A stretch of DNA of 64,000 nucleotides from an uncultured Latescibacterota bacterium (GCA_951813615.1 OX638377.1:1302001-1366000); one strand, 5' to 3'; shown: positions 8,048 to 16,573, counted from the first letter of the stretch. The notes: a model not told the origin generated them from the sequence alone. A program made the numbers and translations.

Positions 8048-9154
8048 ATGGCTCAGCCAGAAGAGTTCAATCCGATGTCGATGGCCCCTTTGCGCGTTTG
8101 GTTCCGGCTTCTCGCCAAGGTGAGCGGTGTGAGGCACCCCTACCGGGCCAGACTCAGACAGGCACTCATCACCAGTCTGATCACGGCCGTTCCGCGCTGG
8201 CTAGAATGGGCTTTATACGGCCTGCCGGTCGCGCGGACCCAAATCACCAAGCCCCCCATTATCATCCTCGGCTTTCCGCGCTCGGGCACGACTTTCCTCC
8301 ATAACCTCTTGGCACACGACCCCAACCTAGGTTATTGTTCCAACTATCAGGCCGCGATCCCGTTCTGCTTGATTGGCGGGGAGCGCCTGAAGAAGAAACT
8401 GGCGTCGCGGGTGCCCGAGAACCGGGGCATCGACAACGTGGCCGCCGATATGGATCTGCCGCAGGAAGAGGTCTTCGCGCACGCGATGCATTCGCACCGT
8501 TCAGTCACACACGCGTTCACCTTCCCCTCGCTGATGGAAGAGCTGCACCAGAAGTACGTGCTCATGGAGGGCAGCGACGCCGAGGTTCGCGCGTGGCGCA
8601 GGGGATACATGAAGGTTGTAAAAAAGGCGACCTACATGCACGGCGGCAAGCGAGTGGTGCAGAAGGCCACCCCGAATCTGGGACGACTCCCCCAGATCAT
8701 GGAGATGTTTCCGGGGGCTTACTACATACACATCGTTCGCAATCCCTACGACCTGTATCCGTCGTACATGCACATGCTGTCCACGCTGACTAGGTCGTAT
8801 ACCATGGAGGACTATGATCCGGCCGAGCTAGAGGCCGGGGCCGTCCGCATGTACCAGAGAATCATGCAGAACTATCTGAGGGACCGGTCGTCTATTCCGT
8901 CCGACCGGTTCATCGAGATGCGTTTCGAGGATTTGCGCCGGGATCCGATGGGGGAGATCGGTCGGATTTACCGGCGCTTCGGCCTCGACTGGGAGCGAGC
9001 TGAGCCCCCGATCGCGGACTACGCCGCCACGCTGTCGTCGTACAAGCAGAACCAGTACGAGCCCGATCTCCGCGTGCGCGAGCAGGTCGATGCGCACTGG
9101 AGGTTCGCGGTCGATGAGTGGAACTATGGCTCGCCGCCATCCGAGACCTCGTAG
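8048..9154 (+). CDS. PAPS-dependent sulfotransferase
   Basis: 368 aa from the ATG at 8048 (MAQPEEFNPMSMAP). A longer open frame upstream overlaps the kinase gene and is rejected. The 5'-phosphosulfate loop GFPRSGTTFLHNLLAHDP is at about 75-92 and the 3'-phosphate motif IVRNPYDLYPSY at about 228-240; both are diagnostic. The family moves sulfate from PAPS to hydroxyl groups of sterols, lipids, glycans or other small molecules. It lies 26 bases after the kinase and 6 before the exporter, so all four cassette genes are probably cotranscribed. Confidence 0.9.
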   Translation: MAQPEEFNPMSMAPLRVWFRLLAKVSGVRHPYRARLRQALITSLITAVPRWLEWALYGLPVARTQITKPPIIILGFPRSGTTFLHNLLAHDPNLGYCSNYQAAIPFCLIGGERLKKKLASRVPENRGIDNVAADMDLPQEEVFAHAMHSHRSVTHAFTFPSLMEELHQKYVLMEGSDAEVRAWRRGYMKVVKKATYMHGGKRVVQKATPNLGRLPQIMEMFPGAYYIHIVRNPYDLYPSYMHMLSTLTRSYTMEDYDPAELEAGAVRMYQRIMQNYLRDRSSIPSDRFIEMRFEDLRRDPMGEIGRIYRRFGLDWERAEPPIADYAATLSSYKQNQYEPDLRVREQVDAHWRFAVDEWNYGSPPSETS

Positions 9155-9160
9155 CGCACC

Positions 9161-10690
9161 ATGACCGGCGGGAGCATGAGCCGCGGGCAACGGCGACGGG
9201 TGCTCGGGGGGACGATGGCCGCACTTTTTCTGGCGGCGTTCGGGAACACCGTTGTGGCCACCGTCCTGCCCGCGATCATCGCCGATCTGGGAGGCTTCTC
9301 CCGGTACGCCTGGCCTTCGACCGCGTACATGGTCACGTCGACGACCGCCATGCCCATCGCGGGAAAGCTCAGCGACCTGTATGGGCGCAGATTGCTCTTT
9401 TTGTTCGGCGTCGCCGCGTTGGTGCTCAGCTCGCTCCCGGTCGCGCTGAGCCAGAGCATGGACCAGCTCATCCTCTTTCGCGCCATCCAAGGGATCGGTG
9501 GGGGCGTGGTCATGGTGACCAGCATGGCGGCTGCAGGCGACCTCGCGCCTCCCGAGGAGCGGGGGAGGTATCACGGAATCGTCGGCATGGTGTTCAGCTT
9601 TGCCGCCGTGGCGGGTCCGCCCGTCGGCGGATTCATCATCGATCACTTTCATTGGCGCTGGACATTCCTGATAAATCTGCCGCTGGGGATGTTGGTGTGG
9701 ATCATGCTCGTGCGCTCCTACCCGCATCCGTCGGGACTCGGAGGGGAGCAGCCCCGGGTCGACTATCCGGGCATTGTCCTGTTGGTCGTGGCCGCGATAT
9801 CCTCGCTTTTCGCACTTTCGGCGGCGGGCGTTCTATATCCGTGGGGATCCCCGCAGATACTGGGTTTGCTGGCTCTCGGCATGGTTGCGGGCGGCCTCTT
9901 TTTCGTCGTCGAATCTAGGTCGCCCCATGCCATCATTCCGCTTGGCATCTACCGGATCCGGACGGTGGTCGTTGCGCTGGTGATTAGCTTCCTCACCGGG
10001 TTCGTTATGTACGGCAGCATCATCTTCATCCCGCTCTTCTTTCAGGCGGTGCAGGGAACCTCCGCCGGACGGAGCGGTGCCCTTTTGATTCCGATCATCT
10101 TCGGCATCGTGACCGGTGCCGTGGTCTCGGGGCGGCTGCTCTCCCGTTCTGGCGGACGCTACTTCGTGCATGCGCTGTGGAGCACTGCGCTGGCTGCGGT
10201 GGGAATGCTTTTTCTTTCCACCCTGAACCCCGAAACCGGTCTTGCCGCGGTCGTCGCCCGCATCTTCACGCTGGGCGTCGGGATCGGTGGCGTGATTTCG
10301 ATTTTCACGGTGGCGGTGCAGAACACGGTGGCTAGCCGCGATCTCGGCGTGGGCACCTCGACCTTGCAGTTCCACAGGGCGGTGGGGGGCACGGTGGGCG
10401 TCGCCATCATGGGAGCAGTGGTCGCCCAGCGCACCAAATCGAGACTCAGCGACCTCCTGCCAGAGACATCCCGCGCCCAGCTTCCAGAGGGATGGCTCGA
10501 GTCAGCGACGGGTGCGGGTGTACGCATTGTTTCGGGGGCTTCGGAGGGCACCGGGTTGGCGGATGCTGTCGCGGACCACTTCACCCAAGCTCTCGCGGGT
10601 GCCCTCGGCGACGCCTTCGCATTGGCCACCGTGGTCGCGGCCCTCTCGCTGGTTGCGACGTTGTTCCTCCCCCGGCGGACGGGGAATTAG
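9161..10690 (+). CDS. MFS drug/metabolite exporter, DHA2 (14-TM) family
   Basis: 509 aa, the usual size for EmrB/QacA-type 14-helix exporters. Motif A (GKLSDLYGRRLLFL) is after the second helix, with RAIQGIGGGVVMV (motif B, conserved Arg) and VFSFAAVAGPPVGGFIID (motif C, antiporter signature) following. The ATG at 9161 was taken; an internal ATG at 9176 is possible. It closes the cassette and is the natural exporter for the product of the P450, kinase and sulfotransferase. Confidence 0.92.
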   Translation: MTGGSMSRGQRRRVLGGTMAALFLAAFGNTVVATVLPAIIADLGGFSRYAWPSTAYMVTSTTAMPIAGKLSDLYGRRLLFLFGVAALVLSSLPVALSQSMDQLILFRAIQGIGGGVVMVTSMAAAGDLAPPEERGRYHGIVGMVFSFAAVAGPPVGGFIIDHFHWRWTFLINLPLGMLVWIMLVRSYPHPSGLGGEQPRVDYPGIVLLVVAAISSLFALSAAGVLYPWGSPQILGLLALGMVAGGLFFVVESRSPHAIIPLGIYRIRTVVVALVISFLTGFVMYGSIIFIPLFFQAVQGTSAGRSGALLIPIIFGIVTGAVVSGRLLSRSGGRYFVHALWSTALAAVGMLFLSTLNPETGLAAVVARIFTLGVGIGGVISIFTVAVQNTVASRDLGVGTSTLQFHRAVGGTVGVAIMGAVVAQRTKSRLSDLLPETSRAQLPEGWLESATGAGVRIVSGASEGTGLADAVADHFTQALAGALGDAFALATVVAALSLVATLFLPRRTGN

Positions 10691-10697
10691 AAAAGAT

Positions 10698-11549
10698 ATG
10701 GGCGCGGTGGCAGTCATTGGCTCGGCGACGATTGACCGCGTGGTGCAAGGCGGCGTGACCGCGTACAAACGCGGGGGGGTGGTTGCGTATGCTGGGCTGA
10801 CCTTTGCCGAGTTGGGCGTGGAGACGCGGGTGTTGACTAATGTCGCTACGGCTGACAGGACGATGCTAGCGGTGTTGCAGCAACGGGGTATTGCAGTCTA
10901 TGTGGGCAAGAGCGCGGCGACGACTTGTTTTGTCAACTACGTGGATGGCGATGCACGGCGTCAGGAGTTGCTCGCTTGCGCCGCGCCGATTGCCGCAGCG
11001 CAACTCGGACCGGTGCTCGCCGGCGTGGAGCATGTGTATTTGGGGCCGCTACATCCGCGTGATCTGGCCGAGGATGTGCTAGCGGCGATAGACGGCGTGG
11101 TGAGCTTGGACGTCCAAGGCTATGTGCGGCGGATTGAGGGGACGCAGGTGTTCCAAGAGGTTGCTAGCGGTCTGTATGCCGCCCTGCAATGCGCGGACTA
11201 CGTCAAAACTTCCAACGATGAATTAGAACTCGTGCTCGCCGATTGCGGCCTGACGCTGGACCAGTTGATGCGCGATTGCTCGGTAGTCGAGTGGGTCGTC
11301 ACCGAAGGCTCGCACGGCGGTTGGGTTGCGAATAGGAAGGGAGAGCGGACGAAGTTTGCTTCAGCTCCGGTGGCGACGGTAGCCGATCCAACGGGGGCCG
11401 GCGACGTGTTCTTCGCCGCGTATTTGGCGCATCGTCTGCACCGGGGGGAGGGGATTGCTACGGCTGCTCAGCGCGCTGCGGCGTTGGCTGCGCGCCAAGT
11501 GGGGGGTGGGTTTATTGATGAGGCGACGTTGCGTTTGGATGAGGGGTGA
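10698..11549 (+). CDS. PfkB-family carbohydrate/nucleoside kinase
   Basis: 283 aa from the ATG at 10698. The N-terminal VIGSATIDRVV and C-terminal signature DPTGAGDVFFAAYLAHR, with the catalytic Asp in GAGD, identify the ribokinase/PfkB fold. The sugar or nucleoside substrate cannot be read from the sequence. It begins 7 bases after the MFS stop and has only a weak purine-rich stretch as ribosome site, so it now probably depends on read-through from the cassette. It uses more TTG leucine codons than the cassette genes, by eye. Confidence 0.85.
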   Translation: MGAVAVIGSATIDRVVQGGVTAYKRGGVVAYAGLTFAELGVETRVLTNVATADRTMLAVLQQRGIAVYVGKSAATTCFVNYVDGDARRQELLACAAPIAAAQLGPVLAGVEHVYLGPLHPRDLAEDVLAAIDGVVSLDVQGYVRRIEGTQVFQEVASGLYAALQCADYVKTSNDELELVLADCGLTLDQLMRDCSVVEWVVTEGSHGGWVANRKGERTKFASAPVATVADPTGAGDVFFAAYLAHRLHRGEGIATAAQRAAALAARQVGGGFIDEATLRLDEG

Positions 11550-11561
11550 ATTTTAGATACA

Positions 11562-11633
11562 GTGATCAGGATTATTTTAGCTCGAAAGGCCAACAGGTAC
11601 GAACAGCGACAATACGAAGGGTTCATGGGATGA
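11562..11633 (+). pseudogene. C-terminal remnant of a BrnT-type toxin
   Basis: Frame from 11562 reads VIRIILARKANRYEQRQYEG and ends with a TGA at 11631-11633 that overlaps the antitoxin start (ATGA). BrnT ribonuclease toxins end in a very similar segment (IR-IISARKA...E-R-YE). About three quarters of the toxin is missing; the preceding DNA belongs to the PfkB gene. The fragment is far too short to be active. Confidence 0.6.
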
Positions 11634-11836
11634 GAAAAGAATACGATTTCTCGGAGTCCGTCCGGAATCCCTATGCAAAGCATCTTAAGAAGCAGGTTAC
11701 GCTTCGTTTGGGGACGGATGTGATTGAGTATTTCAAGGCTTTGGCGGGCGAAACGGGTATTCCATACCAGAATTTGATCAATCTGTATCTTCAGGATTGC
11801 GTCCAGACAAAGAAAAAGCTCAAGTGGGCATCGTGA
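11630..11836 (+). CDS. BrnA-like antitoxin (orphan)
   Basis: 68 aa from the ATG at 11630. It begins MRKEYDFSESVRNPYAKHLK and continues into a ribbon-helix-helix-like KKQVTLRLGTDVIEYFKALA, ending in a helix with GIPYQNLINLYLQDC. This layout is typical of BrnA/CopG-type antitoxins, which bind DNA and the partner toxin. The start overlaps the stop of the toxin remnant by 4 bases. An in-frame upstream extension from 11546 has no family-like sequence and is rejected. With the toxin gone, it may act as an anti-toxin against related loci or be decaying. Confidence 0.75.
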   Translation: MRKEYDFSESVRNPYAKHLKKQVTLRLGTDVIEYFKALAGETGIPYQNLINLYLQDCVQTKKKLKWAS

Positions 11837-11954
11837 TCTAAGAGGCTGTCTCATTCACAGGTAGAGCATTCATTGCTGTTCACGGAAAATTAATTCACGC
11901 GGCGTGTCCGGTCTGGCCGAGATCAAGCGAATATCGTCGCCCCGATCTCTTATG

Positions 11955-12569
11955 TCAGACCGCATTGAGTATCCGCCCGATCTCGTCAAATAACCGTTGG
12001 CAATGACTGCATCGTCCCCTCACCCTCTCTGCATCAATCCGTTTCAGCAAATCGCTCGCATGCCTAATCTTGTGGTAACGCCCCTTCTGCGTGTCCTTCG
12101 TCGCCTCACCTAGGGAGCGTTCAACGGTAGTCTTGGGCACAGTCTCAAGGTCTGTCGCTTTTGGGAGTTTATTTGCCCTGAATCCTTGCCCATAGTATCT
12201 GTTCAGAGCCTTCGAGTCAGCGACAATCCAAGTTTCCATCGCCTGCACCATGAGGTGAACAGTATCTTCATGGGTAACGTTCAGATTCCATCCGTCTCGA
12301 TCTCGCAGGTGGCGACGAGGCAACTGGTTCACCGGCCCTTCTGCGTCTACCAGCAAGACATTTACCGGATCGGTGCTATTGTCGGCGGCATTTTGAAATC
12401 GTTGGAATGCCTCGTTACGTGTGCCACAACAGACCAACTTCCAGGACAACGCCTTATTTCTAGCCGCTTCCTTGAGCGGCTCAAGAAACGTGTCCATCCC
12501 TTGACGAAGGGCAGCTCGATTTTCTTTACCGTTCCCTCCGCCTTCCATGTAGATGGCGATACCGCTCAA
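11955..12569 (-). CDS. DUF4276 family protein
   Basis: 204 aa if it starts at the TTG at 12569, which overlaps the stop of the upstream ATPase gene by 4 bases (TTGA). An ATG at 12548 would cut into the conserved N-terminus GIAIYMEGGGNGKENRAALR. That opening and the central VNVLLVDAEGPVNQL and HLMVQAMETWIVADS are typical of DUF4276, a family with Toprim-like features (acidic E...D.E residues) often paired with AAA ATPases. A nuclease or effector role partnered to the ATPase is plausible but unproven. Confidence 0.75.
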   Translation of the reverse strand: MSGIAIYMEGGGNGKENRAALRQGMDTFLEPLKEAARNKALSWKLVCCGTRNEAFQRFQNAADNSTDPVNVLLVDAEGPVNQLPRRHLRDRDGWNLNVTHEDTVHLMVQAMETWIVADSKALNRYYGQGFRANKLPKATDLETVPKTTVERSLGEATKDTQKGRYHKIRHASDLLKRIDAERVRGRCSHCQRLFDEIGRILNAV

Positions 12570-13801
12570 GGGTTGGCTCCAAGCTCGCCCATCCGCCACA
12601 AGTCGCCGAGTCGGTAATCGTCTAGCCAACTGGCGAGCTTTTCGGGATCGAGGCGGCGCAACACGGTACCGGCCCCTGGCCGCTCGCAGGCGACGATGGC
12701 GGCCGGCTGATTGGTCAGCGCCGACACAAGGGCGTCGGAATGCGTCGTGACCACAAGCTGCATTCGTTGGGAGGCTTCGACGAGTAGGTCAGCGAGCAGA
12801 GCCACTGCGTCGGGATGCAATCCGAGTTCTGGCTCTTCAATGCAAACCAACGGCGGAGGTGATGGGGACAGCAGGGTCGCTAGCAGCGCGATGAATCGGA
12901 TGGTGCCATCGGATAGCCGGGTTGCAGGAATCGGCGTGGAAAAACCGGATTCGTGCAGATAGAACTGTACAGTGCCCCCCGAGATCGAAGTAGACATGCG
13001 CTCAAACCGGGGAAAGAAGCGCTTCATATACTCGTTGAATATTGGCCCGTACCTGTGTTCGATCTGGTGGAGTACTAGGGCAAGATTACTCGCGTCGGGG
13101 AGTAACCATTGTTCTGGAAGATCTGCGCGTTGTGGCTGACGCAGTGCGCCATAACGACCGAATGTCCACTCGCGGAATATCTGTATGGTCTCGAACCTCC
13201 GTCCAAGAAAAAAGAGTTCGGGATAGAGGTCTGAATCCTTGCGTTGGGCAAGAACGGATTGATCTAGTGAGCGTTCGTCCCATGGCAACGTTCTTTCCTC
13301 GGCAAGAACGGATTGATCTAGTGAGCGTTCGTCCCGTGGCAACGTTCTTTCCTCGGGTTGTTGTCTACCCGGTATCCTCATGCGAATCTTGATCTCCGGG
13401 TGCCCTTGTTGAAATATGTAGTAGAAGTATGGTTCAACTCCCTGCGTAGTCGGATCCTCAATAGCCTCATCAATGATATTGACTTGGTGGCCGATAGTGG
13501 TAAACGACAGACGATATTTTAACGGTTGATCGTATGGAAATGGATCGATCTCGACTTCTATGGTCGCAGGGGTTTGTCGGTCATTCCCTCTCCATAGCCA
13601 CTCCTGAGCCCCGCCCCCGTCTCGGATTGCGGCAGCGAAGTCCGTCGGTGTGGCACGCAGGAGTTCCAATACCTCAATGAAGTTTGTTTTTCCCGAGGCG
13701 TTCGGACCGATAAGGACGTTCAATGGTTGTAATTCAAAGAAGTCCATATCGGGAGGAAACGACAGCAAGCCGCCCATGCGAAGGCGTTGGATGAATTGCA
13801 T
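12566..13801 (-). CDS. AAA ATPase, RecF/SMC-like (AAA_21 type)
   Basis: 411 aa. Walker A GPNASGKT is at 32-39 and follows LQPLNVLI, typical of RecF/OLD-like ATPases; the signature-like ATRLSDGTIRFIALLATLL precedes Walker B LVCIEEPELGLHP at about 318-330 and the H-loop VVTTHSD at about 350-356. The gene is translationally coupled to the DUF4276 gene, an arrangement like the ATPase-plus-nuclease pairs of OLD, Septu and PARIS systems. A perfect-length tandem duplication of 18 residues (RTLP[R/W]DERSLDQSVLA core) sits at about 149-184 in the insertion region between the two ATPase halves. Confidence 0.85.
   Translation of the reverse strand: MQFIQRLRMGGLLSFPPDMDFFELQPLNVLIGPNASGKTNFIEVLELLRATPTDFAAAIRDGGGAQEWLWRGNDRQTPATIEVEIDPFPYDQPLKYRLSFTTIGHQVNIIDEAIEDPTTQGVEPYFYYIFQQGHPEIKIRMRIPGRQQPEERTLPRDERSLDQSVLAEERTLPWDERSLDQSVLAQRKDSDLYPELFFLGRRFETIQIFREWTFGRYGALRQPQRADLPEQWLLPDASNLALVLHQIEHRYGPIFNEYMKRFFPRFERMSTSISGGTVQFYLHESGFSTPIPATRLSDGTIRFIALLATLLSPSPPPLVCIEEPELGLHPDAVALLADLLVEASQRMQLVVTTHSDALVSALTNQPAAIVACERPGAGTVLRRLDPEKLASWLDDYRLGDLWRMGELGANP
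13249..13356. repeat. Tandem duplication of 54 bp inside the AAA ATPase gene
   Basis: Two adjacent copies, 13249-13302 and 13303-13356, differ at one base (A versus G in CCCATGG/CCCGTGG). The length is 18 codons, so the frame is kept; the only amino-acid change is Trp versus Arg. Near identity implies a recent slippage or unequal-crossover event. Confidence 0.9.
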
Positions 13802-13856
13802 CGGATTTGCCCTCCTTAGACGTTGCTGGGGCTATGAAGGCAGATCGAAGTAGAGC

Positions 13857-14705
13857 TCAGCACTCAGCGCCGCGCACCTCGCCGCCGAAGTGCTGCATGC
13901 GCTCGTCGGTGTCGATCTGACCGGCGCTGGCGGGTCGGTAGTGTAGTTGCAGGGCGCGGCGCATTTTTTGCGAGGGGTTGGTCGGGCTGCCGTGGTGGGT
14001 CATGCCGTGCCAGAGCAGGCAACCACCTGGGGCGAGGGGCACGACGACGTCGCGCTCGGTCTGGATATCGGTGTCGCAGATTTGCCAATCGCGGCGCTTG
14101 AAGTGATTGATCGGACCCTCGCGGTGCGTGCCGGGCAGGATGTGCAAGCAGCCGTTATTCGCGTCGGCGTGGTCGAGGGCGATCCAAACGCCGATGATGG
14201 TGGTGCCCAAGGGATAGTTGAAGTACGCGCAGTCTTGGTGCCAGGGTTTTTCCCGGCCCCCAGGCGGCTTGAGCAGGGCCATCTCTTGGAAGAGAACGGG
14301 CGTGTCGTCCATCAGGCGGGCGAGGACATCCAAGAGATCCGGGTCGGCGGCTAGGGGTTGGAAGCGCTCGTCCCAATCGACGAAATTCATAAGCTTGCGC
14401 ACTGCGCTGCGCCGCGCTGTGCCCGTCAGCTTTTGACCCTGTGCGGAGACTTCCAGTTGGACGCCGCGAAATTCGGGCTGCTTGCCGTCAATTAGGTCGT
14501 ACACGGCGGCGGCAGCGTCGGCGACTTGGGCAGGAGAAAACGCCTCTGTTATTACGAGGTAGCCTTGTTCGTGAAAGAAGGCTACCTGCTCAGGGCCAAT
14601 GTCAGCGAAGCGGGCTACCTGCTGGGCCTCGATGTTGTAGCGATAGAGGTCTGGGGTGTAGTCGGCGCGGACGCCGTCGTCGATGATGGGTTGGGCGCTG
14701 GTCAT
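13857..14705 (-). CDS. Phytanoyl-CoA dioxygenase family protein
   Basis: 282 aa. The iron-binding facial triad is visible: WHQD with His156 and Asp158, and a distal histidine in WHGMTHHGSP (237/238), followed by the 2-oxoglutarate-binding arginine in KMRRALQLHY (about 249). PhyH enzymes are non-haem Fe(II)/2-oxoglutarate hydroxylases; the substrate is unknown. It overlaps the upstream small membrane protein gene by 4 bases. It is a close paralogue of the protein at 62905-63765, sharing the segment RRDWQICDTD. Confidence 0.88.
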   Translation of the reverse strand: MTSAQPIIDDGVRADYTPDLYRYNIEAQQVARFADIGPEQVAFFHEQGYLVITEAFSPAQVADAAAAVYDLIDGKQPEFRGVQLEVSAQGQKLTGTARRSAVRKLMNFVDWDERFQPLAADPDLLDVLARLMDDTPVLFQEMALLKPPGGREKPWHQDCAYFNYPLGTTIIGVWIALDHADANNGCLHILPGTHREGPINHFKRRDWQICDTDIQTERDVVVPLAPGGCLLWHGMTHHGSPTNPSQKMRRALQLHYRPASAGQIDTDERMQHFGGEVRGAEC

Positions 14706-14935
14706 GTTTGTTCAGCCTCGTCTTCCTCGTCCGCTGACTGGTCCCGGACCAAGATTGCCATGGGAACCAGCACGCAGTAGCCGACGACTAGGAGTACTGG
14801 CGCTAGGGTGAGGGAGAGGAAACCCTCGGCCGGTGGGATGCGCAAAAACACATAGCCGAGCGCGATCGCGGCTAAGCCGGCTATGGCCAAAGACCAGTTT
14901 TTGCGCGTAAAAGGCAGATCGCCGCGTGGGGCCAT
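14702..14935 (-). CDS. Small two-helix membrane protein, DUF3098-like
   Basis: 77 aa. A charged start MAPRGDLPFTRKNW leads into two hydrophobic helices (about 14-30 and 39-62) joined by IPPAEGFLSLT, then an acidic tail. The layout resembles DUF3098 proteins of the FCB group. It lies 9 bases after rplS and overlaps the dioxygenase gene by 4 bases. Function is unknown. Confidence 0.65.
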   Translation of the reverse strand: MAPRGDLPFTRKNWSLAIAGLAAIALGYVFLRIPPAEGFLSLTLAPVLLVVGYCVLVPMAILVRDQSADEEDEAEQT

Positions 14936-14944
14936 GGCCTCTGC

Positions 14945-15298
14945 TTACCGCGCCTGCTTTTCGCGGATGCGGGCGGCGCGGCCTTTGCGACCGCGCAGGT
15001 AAAAGAGGCGGGCGCGGCGCACTCGACCTTCGCGCAGGCGCTCGATCTTGGCGATGCGCGGCGAATGCATGGGAAAGATGCGCTCGATGGCGATGCCCTG
15101 AGAGATTTTGCGCACGGTAAAGGTCTCTTGGATGCCGCTGCCTTTGCGCTGGATGACGGTTCCTTCAAAGATCTGGGTGCGCTCCTTGTCGCCCTCGATG
15201 ACCCGCACGTGGATGCGCACGGTATCGCCAGCGCCGAATTCGGGAAGATCGGTCTTGAGTTGGTCTGAGGTTAGTTCGCGCAGAATGCTTGCGTCCAT
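14945..15298 (-). CDS. rplS: 50S ribosomal protein L19
   Basis: 117 aa, the usual length. Typical segments are [38 protein letters not shown] and [18 protein letters not shown]. It sits at the interface of the two ribosomal subunits. It is the last core gene of the ffh-rpsP-rimM-trmD-rplS operon, 16 bases after trmD, as in most bacteria. Confidence 0.98.
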   Translation of the reverse strand: MDASILRELTSDQLKTDLPEFGAGDTVRIHVRVIEGDKERTQIFEGTVIQRKGSGIQETFTVRKISQGIAIERIFPMHSPRIAKIERLREGRVRRARLFYLRGRKGRAARIREKQAR

Positions 15299-15314
15299 TG
15301 TATCACCTTGTTTG

Positions 15315-16055
15315 TTACGGGGCTTCTTCTAGCCCGTGCTCTCGCCAAGTGGCGATGAGCTGTTGTTCTTCTTCGTCGAGTTCGATTTGTTGCAGCAAGT
15401 CGGGCCGACGCGCAAACGTGCGCCGCAAAGCTTGCCGTCGCCGCCAGTGCTCTATGCGCTCGTGATCGCCCGAGAGCAGCGCATCGGGGACGCGCTGGCC
15501 ACGGAATTCAACCGGCCGAGTGTACCAAGGGCAATCGAGTACGGCCTCTTGGAACGAGTCGTCCAAGGCCGAAGAAAAGTTGCCCAACACATTGGGTATG
15601 AGCCGGGCCACTGCGTCGATGAGGACGAGAGCGGCCGGCTCGCCACCGGTGAGCACGTAGTCGCCGATTGAAATTTCACGGTCGATAAGCTCGGTGCGGA
15701 TCCGCTCATCGACTCCTTTGTAATGCCCGCACAGCAGCACCAATTGCTTCTCCAGCGCCAGCTCGACGGCAAGCGCTTGGTTGAGCGGCTGGCCGTCGGC
15801 CGTTAGGTAAATGCAGCGGCCGGCCGATAGGCCTCGCTCCTGCCAGAGGTGGTACATGGGCTCGGGCTTGAGGACCATGCCGCCGCCACCACCGTAAGGC
15901 GCGTCATCCACGGTGCGGTGTTTGTCGGTCGCGCAATCGCGCGGGTCGTGGGTCTCGACGGTCAGCAGGCCTTGGGCCACGGCGCGAGCCATCATGCTGG
16001 TCGCCAAAGGCGAGGCAAAAAAATCCGGGAAGAGCGTTACAATGTCTATTTTCAT
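15315..16055 (-). CDS. trmD: tRNA (guanine-N1)-methyltransferase
   Basis: 246 aa. It shows [13 protein letters not shown] at the start, [27 protein letters not shown] and the knotted cofactor-binding loop [20 protein letters not shown], which together are diagnostic of TrmD. It methylates G37 of tRNAs with SAM and prevents +1 frameshifting. Its start overlaps the rimM stop by 4 bases. Confidence 0.98.
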   Translation of the reverse strand: MKIDIVTLFPDFFASPLATSMMARAVAQGLLTVETHDPRDCATDKHRTVDDAPYGGGGGMVLKPEPMYHLWQERGLSAGRCIYLTADGQPLNQALAVELALEKQLVLLCGHYKGVDERIRTELIDREISIGDYVLTGGEPAALVLIDAVARLIPNVLGNFSSALDDSFQEAVLDCPWYTRPVEFRGQRVPDALLSGDHERIEHWRRRQALRRTFARRPDLLQQIELDEEEQQLIATWREHGLEEAP

Positions 16056-16561
16056 GACTCGAATAACTCTTCAACGCCCCGCACGACGACTCGACCCGGC
16101 GCGATTTCTACGACAAAGTCGCCGACGGCCGGCACGAGGGCTTCGCCTTTAGCGCCGCGGACCACGTAGACGTCTGTGGTCGGCATGGATACGACCTCGG
16201 CGATGCGACCCAATGGCTCCCCCTCCGAATTGACGACCGCGCAATCCACTAGGTTGTCGATGTAGTGCGTGCCTTCCGGCAGAGCATCGCGCTGCTCTGG
16301 GGCGATGGTGACATAGCCTCCGGCCAAAACGGAACGCGCCAGTTCGGGGGCGTCGATACCGGCGAATTTGAGCAACAAGCTCTTGGCATCTACGCGCCAG
16401 CGCTCGAGTTCGAGTGGCCGATCAGGTCGGCCCGCGCACTGGAGGACGACGTCCCGCAGGTCGCTAAAGCGCTCGACGCGGTGCGTCAGGGCCTCGGCCC
16501 GAACTTCGCCGCGCACTCCCCACGGGCGGGAGATATAGGCTACGGCGACGCGTCCGGCCAT
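16052..16561 (-). CDS. rimM: 16S rRNA processing protein RimM
   Basis: 169 aa. The N-terminal VAVAYISRPWGVRGEVRAEA matches the RimM opening, and the C-terminal PRC-barrel segment DVYVVRGAKGEALVPAVGDF is typical. RimM helps mature the 30S head and binds S19. The KH-domain (KhpA-type) gene that often lies between rpsP and rimM is absent; the genes are only 12 bases apart. Confidence 0.96.
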   Translation of the reverse strand: MAGRVAVAYISRPWGVRGEVRAEALTHRVERFSDLRDVVLQCAGRPDRPLELERWRVDAKSLLLKFAGIDAPELARSVLAGGYVTIAPEQRDALPEGTHYIDNLVDCAVVNSEGEPLGRIAEVVSMPTTDVYVVRGAKGEALVPAVGDFVVEIAPGRVVVRGVEELFES

Positions 16562-16573
16562 GAGGGTGTCCCT

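Noticed and set aside
11840..11860. GAGGCTGTCTCA resembling the end of some insertion sequences
   Set aside because: Only one short match, no partner end and no transposase nearby.
13249..13356. Repeated units as a possible CRISPR or VNTR array
   Set aside because: The two 54-bp copies are directly adjacent without spacers and lie inside an intact reading frame.
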